Below, one piece after another: positions 15,868 to 21,547 of a DNA stretch of 21,547 bases. Location: the NCBI GenBank assembly GCA_965657935.1, contig CBFHQE010000041.1, forward strand, positions 1 through 21,547. The letters run 5' to 3'. Source of the stretch: Maricaulis sp965657935. Its GTDB lineage: Bacteria > Pseudomonadota > Alphaproteobacteria > Caulobacterales > Maricaulaceae. The notes under the pieces are model-generated. The model was not told where the DNA came from, did no database searches, and saw only the letters and a program-made list of their open reading frames with translations. The number at the start of each line of letters is the position of its first letter. Positions within the stretch are counted from its first letter, which is position 1. Position numbers and translations under genes: made by a program.

Positions 15868-16054
15868 CCGTTACGCTCCGCAATACGCCCGTACTCATGG
15901 GTGAGAGATTGTTGATGCTATCCCACATGTCCAAGGCGAGGAACATCATCTCGATCAAGATTCAGTGGGATCGATGTTCGGCCTGATCGCAGTCCCAGTT
16001 GTTCTGCCGGGCGGCCGCGAAGATGCCGCTTGGCCATGCCGCCTCGAACGATTG

Positions 16055-16083
16055 TGAGCTCCGCGGTCATCCAGCGGAGCTCA
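16055..16083 (-). terminator. Hairpin downstream of sucB
   Basis: TGAGCTCCGC (16055-16064) and GCGGAGCTCA (16074-16083) form a perfect ten-base-pair stem with a nine-base loop, 25 bases past the sucB stop. No run of T follows on the minus strand, so it could stop transcription weakly or protect the 3' end of the sucAB mRNA. The 241-bp gap holding it (15868-16108) shows nothing else I can name. Confidence 0.45.
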
Positions 16084-16108
16084 AGCAATCAATGGCGGTT
16101 GAGGCTAA

Positions 16109-17569
16109 TCAAAGATCGAACAGCATGCGCTGCGGGTCTTCCAGGTTTTCAGCCACTCCCCCAGAGTCATGCCCTGCATTTTCGGCAACCGGCCGCTCCT
16201 GGATCTTGTGCATGCCCAGAATGCCCGATTGCGGCGCATTCAGGATCGGCATGGACATCAAGGAACCGTAGACGCCGCCATTGGACAGCGTGAACGTCGC
16301 GCCCTGCATGTCTTCAATGGTCAGTTTGCCATCGCGTGCCTTCTTGCCGAGGGAGATGATCTCCTTCTCGATCTCGGCCAGCGACATCTGGTCGGCGTCC
16401 CGCACGACCGGAACCACCAGGCCTCGATCGGTGCCGACGGCCACGCCCATGTCATAGTAGTTCTTGTAGATGAGGTCCGTACCATCGATCTCGGCATTGA
16501 CGGCCGGGATCTCCTTCAGCGCGTGAACGCAGGCTTTCACGAAGAAGGACATGAAGCCCAGCTTTACGCCGTGTTTGGCCACGAAGGATTCCTGGTGGGC
16601 CTTGCGGGCCTTCAAGATCGCCGACATGTCGGCTTCGTTATAGGTCGTCAGGATCGCAGCAGAGTTCTGCGCATCCTTCAGGCGTTTGGCGATGGTCTGG
16701 CGCAGCCGCGTCATGCGGACACGCTCTTCACGCGGGCCGGTTTCGCGTGGCGCGGCGGGAGCGGCCGGAGCCGGGGCAGCAGCGGTCGGCGCAGCGGCGG
16801 GTGCCGGTGCAGCCGCAGCGGCTTTGGCGTCGCCTTTGGTGATGCGACCATCCTTGCCGGTGCCGACGATCGAACCCGCGTCCAGCTTGTTTTCTTCAAT
16901 GACACGTGCGGCAGATGGCATCGCTATGCCACCGCTCGTGGCTGTCGCAGTCGCTTCCGGGGCGGTGGCAGACGGTGCAGCCGGAGCAGCACCAGCGCCT
17001 TCAGCGATCCGTGCCACGGCGTCGCCCGGCGCCACGCTGTCGCCTTCGCCCACCAAAAGCTCGGTGACTGTGCCGGCCACCGGGGACGGAACTTCCACCG
17101 CGACCTTGTCGGTCTCGATTTCAACCAGGGCCTGGTCGACCTCAACCGTGTCGCCGACAGTGACCAGCCAGCCGCCGATCGTGCCTTCGGTGACGCTTTC
17201 GCCCATCTGGGGCACAGTCGCCTCGGTGGTGGAGCCGGAAGTGGCGGCTGCCGGAGCCGCTGCCGGAGCCGCTTCCTGCGCCGCGGGGACCGCCTCTTCG
17301 GCAGCCGCTGTCGGCGCATCTGCCGCAGCGGCGCCAGCGCCGCCCATCTCGGCCAGCTTGGCGCCAATCTCGACGGTGTCGCCTTCCTCGGCCACGATGG
17401 CGGTGATCACGCCATCTGCCTCGGCGCGGACTTCAACTGCAACCTTGTCGGTTTCCAGTTCAACCAGAACATCGTCCTTTGAGACGCTGTCACCAGCCTT
17501 GACCATCCAGCCGCCAACGGTGGCTTCGGTTACGGACTCACCGAGTACGGGAACGATGATGTCGGTCAT
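16109..17569 (-). CDS. sucB: 2-oxoglutarate dehydrogenase E2 (dihydrolipoyl succinyltransferase), catalytic motif missing
   Basis: A 486-aa E2o-type protein, normally the core that transfers succinyl from lipoyl to CoA. Two lipoyl domains (1-77 and 113-190) each have ETDKVAVEV, with lipoyl lysines K42 and K155, joined by Ala/Pro-rich linkers. A peripheral-subunit-binding domain follows (about 214-250: AMPSAARVIEENKLDAGSIVGTGKDGRITKGD). The acyltransferase domain starts near 283 and is standard up to SGILGMHKIQERPVAEN (448-464). The family then has roughly 34 residues containing YDHRIVDG; here only AGHDSGGVA is present before ENLEDPQRMLFDL resumes. The catalytic His and Asp are therefore absent, although the frame is open. 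Acyl transfer should fail unless another E2o exists. The gene lies 30 bases after sucA. The sucB identity is certain; its activity is not. Confidence 0.93.
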   Translation of the reverse strand: MTDIIVPVLGESVTEATVGGWMVKAGDSVSKDDVLVELETDKVAVEVRAEADGVITAIVAEEGDTVEIGAKLAEMGGAGAAAADAPTAAAEEAVPAAQEAAPAAAPAAATSGSTTEATVPQMGESVTEGTIGGWLVTVGDTVEVDQALVEIETDKVAVEVPSPVAGTVTELLVGEGDSVAPGDAVARIAEGAGAAPAAPSATAPEATATATSGGIAMPSAARVIEENKLDAGSIVGTGKDGRITKGDAKAAAAAPAPAAAPTAAAPAPAAPAAPRETGPREERVRMTRLRQTIAKRLKDAQNSAAILTTYNEADMSAILKARKAHQESFVAKHGVKLGFMSFFVKACVHALKEIPAVNAEIDGTDLIYKNYYDMGVAVGTDRGLVVPVVRDADQMSLAEIEKEIISLGKKARDGKLTIEDMQGATFTLSNGGVYGSLMSMPILNAPQSGILGMHKIQERPVAENAGHDSGGVAENLEDPQRMLFDL

Positions 17570-17599
17570 GAGTATATCTTTCCTGTTGATCTTCGGGCG

Positions 17600-20584
17600 T
17601 TAGGACAGCGCGTCTTCGACGAGCGCGTCCTGCTGTTCTTTGTGTTTCGAGGCAATGCCCGTGGCAGTAGAGGCGGTTGGCGGCCGGCCGACATAGGAAG
17701 GACGCTTGGTCTCGCCGGCGATCTTGGTCAGCACGAACTCGATATTCGGTTCCATGAAGGTCCAGTAGCCCATATTGCGCGGCTCTTCCTGGCACCAGAC
17801 GACTTCTGCGTTCGGGAAACGCGCCATCTCTTCCAGCAAAGCCTTGAACGGGAACGGATAGAGCTGTTCCGTCCGCAGGATGTAGACGTCGTCGACGCCC
17901 TTTTCTTCGCGGCGCTCCAGCAGGTCGTAATAGACCTTGCCGGTACACAATACGACACGGCGGATTTCATTGTCCGGCTTCAGCGTCATTTCAGTGTGCG
18001 AGATCTCGCCCTGGTTTTTCTTGACCGGGTCGGCATCATCCCACAACACGCGGTGGAAGGTTGATCCTGGCCCCATCGCCTTGAGCGAAGATACACAGCG
18101 CTTGTGACGCAACAGGCTCTTCGGTGTCATGATCACCAAAGGTTTGCGGAAATTGCGGTGAATTTGGCGGCGCAGGATGTGGAAATAGTTGGCCGGCGTC
18201 GAACAGTTTGCCACCTGCATATTGTCTTCGGCGCACAGCTGCAGGAACCGCTCGGGGCGGGCCGAAGAGTGCTCCGGGCCCTGGCCCTCATAGCCGTGCG
18301 GCAACAGCATAACCAGGCCGGACATACGCAGCCATTTGCGCTCACCGGACGAGATGAACTGGTCGATGATGACCTGGGCGCCATTGGTGAAATCACCAAA
18401 CTGGGCTTCCCACATGGTCAGTGTGTTGGGCGCGGACAGTGAAAAGCCGTACTCGAAACCCAGCACAGCTTCCTCAGACAGCATGGAGTCGATGACCTCA
18501 TACTTCTGCTGGTCATCAGAAATGTGATTGAGCGGGGTGTAACGGTCTTCGGTCTGCTGATCGATGATGTGTGAATGGCGCTGAGAGAAAGTGCCGCGAC
18601 CGCAATCCTGACCGGAGAGGCGCACAGGGAAACCCTCGGTGACGAGCGTTCCAAAAGCCAGGTGCTCGGCAGTTGCCCAGTCGATGCCCTTGCCGGTCTC
18701 GATCATCTTGCGACGATTGTCGATCACACGCTTGAGCGTGCGGTGGATGTTCACGTCCTCAGGCACGCTGGTCATGGCCAGGCCGACAGATTTCAGGCTT
18801 TCGGTGGTGGCGCTCGTCTCTCCGCGGCGGTCATCGCCCTCCGGCAGGCCCAGGCCAGACCAGCGGCCATCCAGCCAGTCGGCTTTCTGGGGTTCGAATT
18901 CCTTGCCTGCGTCGAACTCCCTGTCGAGGAAGGTATCGAACTCATTCTCCATCGCTTCGGCTTCAGCGGCGCTCAGCGTGCCTTCGGCGATGAGGCGGTC
19001 CTGGTACTTCTTCTTGACTGGCGGCAGGTCCTTGATGATCCGGTACATGATGGGCTGGGTGAACGTCGGATCATCGCCCTCATTATGGCCATAGCGGCGA
19101 TAACAGATCATGTCGATGACCACGTCCTTGCCAAACAGCTGGCGGTATTCCGTGGCGATCCGGGTCGCATGAACCACCGCTTCCGGGTCATCACCATTGA
19201 CGTGGAAGATCGGCGCCTGAACCATCAGCGCCACATCGGACGGATAGGGGCTGGAGCGGCTGTCCTTGGGATTGGTCGTGAAACCGATCTGGTTGTTGAC
19301 GATGAAGTGGATGGCGCCGCCCGTGCGGTGTCCGCGAAGGCCGGACAGGCCCAGACACTCCGTGACGATGCCCTGACCCGCGAAGGCCGCATCGCCGTGC
19401 AGCAGAAGCGGCAGTACATTCATGCGCGGTGTGCCGGGCTCCTTGCGGCAGTTCTCTTCCTGCTTGGCGCGGGCCTTGCCCAGTACGACCGGGTCAACGG
19501 CTTCCAGGTGCGACGGGTTGGCGGTCAGGGAGAGGTGGACAGTATTGCCGTCGAACTCACGGTCCGACGAGGCGCCCAGATGGTATTTCACATCGCCGGA
19601 ACCAAACTCGTCCTCGCCCTGGGTGTTGCCACCCTGGAATTCGTGGAAGACCTGATGGTAGGGCTTGCCCATCACCGCTGCCAGAATGTTCAGGCGGCCC
19701 CGGTGCGGCATGCCAATAATGATGTCCTCGACACCCATCGCACCGCCGCGCTTGATAACCTGTTCCAGCGCCGGAACCATGGCTTCGGCGCCATCGGCGC
19801 CAAAGCGTTTCGTGCCCGGATAACGTTTGTGCAGGAACTGCTCGAACCGCTCGGTCTCGATCAGCTTGAACAGGATCGCTTTCTTGCCTTCGCTGGTAAA
19901 GGAGATGTCCTTGTCTGGCCCTTCGAAACGCTCCTGCAACCAGGATTTCTCCTGCGGGTTGGAGATGTGCATGAACTCCACGCCCACGGGTCCGCAATAG
20001 GTGCGCTTGAGAATATCCAGCATCTGACGCGGCGTTGCCGTTTCCAGACCGAGATAGCCGTCGATAAAGACGTCCTCGTCCAGCGCGGCACCGGCAAAGC
20101 CATACGTCGCCGGGTCGAGTTCCGGTTGCGGCCCGAAATCGGTCAGGCCCAGCGGATCCATGTCGGCTGCCAGGTGGCCCCGCATGCGATAGGCGCGGAT
20201 CATCATGATAGCGCGGATCGAGGCCTGCGTGGCCGCGCGCACATCTGCAGGTGCTGCTTCCGGCTGGGTCTTTTCGACATGCGCCGCGACCTTGTCGACC
20301 ATGGCCGCTTCGTCCGGGCCGATATCGCCCAGCGCGCTGACCATCTCGCCATTGGCTTGCCGCGGCCAGTCAGACCGTTTCCAGGCCGGGCCGGCCGCTG
20401 CATGCGCGGTCTCGGCCGGGGCATCGCCCATCGCGGCGAAGAAATTGCGCCAGCTTTCGGGAACCGAGAACGGATCCTTTGCATAGGCGGCCGCCATCTG
20501 TTCCAGATAGAGCGCGTTGGCGCCCTGCAGGAAGGACGTGTCCAGGAAAGCCTGGTTCTCTGAAGATCGATTGTTGTCAGACAT
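17600..20584 (-). CDS. sucA: 2-oxoglutarate dehydrogenase E1 component
   Basis: A 994-aa thiamine-diphosphate enzyme that decarboxylates 2-oxoglutarate and reductively succinylates the E2 lipoyl arm. The N-terminal E2-binding segment has FLQGANALYLEQMAAAY; GMPHRGRLNILA is near 290; the ThDP/Mg site is GDAAFAGQG (about 396) with NNQIGFTT (about 427); YRRYGHNEGDDP follows, and the C-terminal transketolase-like domain has HGYEGQGPEHSSARPERFL. Length and motifs are complete, and no E2 catalytic domain is fused to it (unlike actinobacterial KGD), so it does not replace the motif missing from SucB. I chose the ATG at 20584; a TTG 39 codons upstream has no support. The ribosome site is poor (TCTTCCCCCC directly before ATG). 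Confidence 0.97.
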   Translation of the reverse strand: MSDNNRSSENQAFLDTSFLQGANALYLEQMAAAYAKDPFSVPESWRNFFAAMGDAPAETAHAAAGPAWKRSDWPRQANGEMVSALGDIGPDEAAMVDKVAAHVEKTQPEAAPADVRAATQASIRAIMMIRAYRMRGHLAADMDPLGLTDFGPQPELDPATYGFAGAALDEDVFIDGYLGLETATPRQMLDILKRTYCGPVGVEFMHISNPQEKSWLQERFEGPDKDISFTSEGKKAILFKLIETERFEQFLHKRYPGTKRFGADGAEAMVPALEQVIKRGGAMGVEDIIIGMPHRGRLNILAAVMGKPYHQVFHEFQGGNTQGEDEFGSGDVKYHLGASSDREFDGNTVHLSLTANPSHLEAVDPVVLGKARAKQEENCRKEPGTPRMNVLPLLLHGDAAFAGQGIVTECLGLSGLRGHRTGGAIHFIVNNQIGFTTNPKDSRSSPYPSDVALMVQAPIFHVNGDDPEAVVHATRIATEYRQLFGKDVVIDMICYRRYGHNEGDDPTFTQPIMYRIIKDLPPVKKKYQDRLIAEGTLSAAEAEAMENEFDTFLDREFDAGKEFEPQKADWLDGRWSGLGLPEGDDRRGETSATTESLKSVGLAMTSVPEDVNIHRTLKRVIDNRRKMIETGKGIDWATAEHLAFGTLVTEGFPVRLSGQDCGRGTFSQRHSHIIDQQTEDRYTPLNHISDDQQKYEVIDSMLSEEAVLGFEYGFSLSAPNTLTMWEAQFGDFTNGAQVIIDQFISSGERKWLRMSGLVMLLPHGYEGQGPEHSSARPERFLQLCAEDNMQVANCSTPANYFHILRRQIHRNFRKPLVIMTPKSLLRHKRCVSSLKAMGPGSTFHRVLWDDADPVKKNQGEISHTEMTLKPDNEIRRVVLCTGKVYYDLLERREEKGVDDVYILRTEQLYPFPFKALLEEMARFPNAEVVWCQEEPRNMGYWTFMEPNIEFVLTKIAGETKRPSYVGRPPTASTATGIASKHKEQQDALVEDALS

Positions 20585-20643
20585 TGGGGGGAAGACCTGA
20601 GTCAGGAGTGTGTCTGGAGTGGGCGTAAGCCCATATGGTTGAA

Positions 20644-20662
20644 AAAGGAGATATGCCCCTTT
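20644..20662 (-). promoter_or_regulatory. Possible small hairpin in the sucA leader
   Basis: On the minus strand AAAGGGG, loop CATAT, CTCCTTT, then TTC: a seven-pair stem with one G-U pair that runs into a short U-stretch, about 60 bases before the sucA ATG. It could be an attenuator-like structure or chance. The gap (20585-20762) also holds a 12-base palindrome, AAAAAGCTTTTT (20723-20734). The sucA promoter is probably in this gap or upstream of the 156-aa gene. Confidence 0.25.
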
Positions 20663-20762
20663 GCCATCAAACAGAAGGTTTGCGCGCCGGTCTGCTGACA
20701 AGAAGGTGACATTGCATAATCGAAAAAGCTTTTTAAAGCTGAGCTCCGAAATTAAAACTCGA

Positions 20763-21233
20763 TCAGATGTAGAGCCAGGAATTTATCCGCACGAAATAGG
20801 CGGCAACACCGCCGGCCAACAGCACCCATCCAAGCCAGGCTATGCGTGCCCACCCCCAGCCCAGCCTCGCCGTGTAGTCACGGACGAGTTTGAGAACAAG
20901 GGCCAGCCAAATGAGTAGGGCCGGCAGCTTCCACGGAAGTATTTCTATCCACGGCGTATGCGGGGGCATCGGAACGAAGCCCAGATTGCGGGTCTCGGCA
21001 ATCAAAACGGAAAGGGGCTGAACCAGCGCCGCGAGAATGATGACGGCGACAGCGCCGAAAAGTAGTGAAACCACTCGACCTCGCCGCATAGGTCCAACAG
21101 CACCGACCAGTAGAAGAATAACGAAGCCAAGAAGCGAAACTCCGCTCATCGAGTTCAGCCAAACGAACCAGACCAGGGAGTCAAATGCGAGTTCGCCATA
21201 GTCATCGAGAAAGGAAACAATGCGTGCGATCAT
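20763..21233 (-). CDS. Small membrane protein between sucD and sucA
   Basis: A 156-aa protein with about four hydrophobic segments: a helix around VSLLGFVILLLVGAVGP, one at VVSLLFGAVAVIILAALVQPL, one at LPALLIWLALVLKLV, and one at IAWLGWVLLAGGVAAYFV. I do not recognise it. I chose the ATG at 21233; a GTG 17 codons upstream lies in the U-run of the sucD terminator and has no ribosome site, so it is unlikely. It is transcribed in the direction of sucA, 178 bases upstream of it, so it may share a promoter with sucA. AT content is higher than in the suc genes, which may indicate later insertion. Confidence 0.75.
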   Translation of the reverse strand: MIARIVSFLDDYGELAFDSLVWFVWLNSMSGVSLLGFVILLLVGAVGPMRRGRVVSLLFGAVAVIILAALVQPLSVLIAETRNLGFVPMPPHTPWIEILPWKLPALLIWLALVLKLVRDYTARLGWGWARIAWLGWVLLAGGVAAYFVRINSWLYI

Positions 21234-21287
21234 CTGTTCTCGGTAAGCGGGCACCCCAGACAAGGCAATGTTTAGTTGATTCACAAC

Positions 21288-21321
21288 AAAAAAACCGCGC
21301 CCCGATCTCCCGGAGCGCGGC
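21288..21321 (-). terminator. Intrinsic terminator of the sucCD transcript
   Basis: On the minus strand CCGCGCTCC (21320-21312) pairs with GGGGCGCGG (21303-21295) around an eight-base loop; one pair is a U-G wobble that exists only in the minus-strand RNA. Seven U residues follow directly (21294-21288). It starts about 26 bases past the sucD stop. This is a textbook Rho-independent terminator and implies that sucA-sucB have their own promoter. Confidence 0.92.
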
Positions 21322-21346
21322 TTTTCAATCAGGTCTGGAACGACCC

Positions 21347-21547
21347 TTAGCCCTTGAGCAGTTCTTCCAGCGTTACGCCCAGTCGTGCCGGGGACGAGGA
21401 GACGCGGATGCCCGCGGCTTCCATGGCTGCGATCTTGTCGTCGGCGCCGCCCTTGCCGCCGGAGACGATGGCGCCTGCATGGCCCATAGTGCGGCCCGGA
21501 GGTGCCGTGCGGCCGGCGATGAAGCCGACGGTTGGCTTGGAGCGGCC
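21347..21547 (-). CDS. sucD: Succinyl-CoA synthetase alpha subunit, 3' end (partial)
   Basis: The last 66 codons and the TAA stop of sucD; the rest lies beyond the right edge. KPTVGFIAGRTAPPGRTMGH followed by AGAIVSGGKGGADDKIAAME is the highly conserved SucD C-terminal region, and the histidine of MGHAG is the residue phosphorylated in catalysis. The enzyme converts succinyl-CoA to succinate with formation of ATP or GTP, the step after 2-oxoglutarate dehydrogenase. In alphaproteobacteria the order sucC-sucD-sucA-sucB is usual, so sucC is expected just outside the window. Confidence 0.95.
   Translation of the reverse strand, partial: GRSKPTVGFIAGRTAPPGRTMGHAGAIVSGGKGGADDKIAAMEAAGIRVSSSPARLGVTLEELLKG

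Noticed and set aside
18575..20563. A 662-residue plus-strand open frame antisense to sucA, and similar long ones opposite polA (1126-2565), priA (7597-8910) and sucB (16169-17482)
   Set aside because: They mirror the codon bias of GC-rich genes on the other strand, have no family motifs, and overlap genes whose identity is certain.
20653..20709. An 18-codon plus-strand frame after AAGGAG in the sucA leader
   Set aside because: The spacing from the AAGGAG to ATG is only two bases, it has no promoter I can see, and it is antisense to the sucA leader.
1..21547. tRNA or rRNA genes, CRISPR arrays, insertion sequences, toxin-antitoxin pairs
   Set aside because: I read the intergenic gaps and saw no such signatures.

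Overview
The window looks like chromosomal DNA of a GC-rich alphaproteobacterium. I favour the Caulobacterales/Maricaulales side because of the gene content (succinyl-CoA synthetase, 2-oxoglutarate dehydrogenase and lpd on one strand), the long 2-oxoglutarate dehydrogenase E1 type, and the hairpin-rich intergenic repeats. That placement is inference; no rRNA or other marker is present. I see no tRNA, rRNA, CRISPR array, insertion sequence or prophage gene.

Left part (1-5.2 kb): polA on the minus strand, with a small exported TonB_C-like gene coupled to its stop codon, then a 433-bp repeat-rich gap and an unrecognised membrane-anchored 411-aa protein on the plus strand. Two inverted copies of a roughly 118-bp multi-hairpin repeat (107-224 and 5000-5118) bracket this part. 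Middle (5.2-11.5 kb): two unrecognised soluble proteins, a TerC-family membrane protein, priA (minus), and the divergent DUF484-xerC pair (plus). From 11.6 to 13.1 kb a strong promoter with a perfect operator-like dyad drives a two-gene operon (six-helix membrane protein plus small winged-helix regulator), followed by a convergent GNAT acetyltransferase.

Right part (13.2-21.5 kb), all on the minus strand and read from right to left: the 3' end of sucD with a clear intrinsic terminator, a small membrane protein, sucA (E1o), sucB/odhB (E2o), two more small membrane proteins, and lpdA (E3). SucD, SucA, SucB and LpdA serve the TCA cycle: E1o decarboxylates 2-oxoglutarate, E2o carries and transfers the succinyl group to CoA, E3 reoxidises the lipoyl arms, and succinyl-CoA synthetase uses the product.

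The most striking observation is in sucB. The gene is in frame and has two lipoyl domains, but the C-terminal stretch that carries the universal catalytic His-x3-Asp-Gly motif of E2 acyltransferases is missing and replaced by about nine unrelated residues, after which the family C-terminus resumes. Second, PriA has lost three of the four cysteines of one of its two zinc sites while keeping all four of the other. Other points of interest are the inverted intergenic repeats with a compensatory base-pair change, the operator overlapping the -10 box at 11617-11635, and a set of small unrecognised membrane proteins scattered among the TCA genes.
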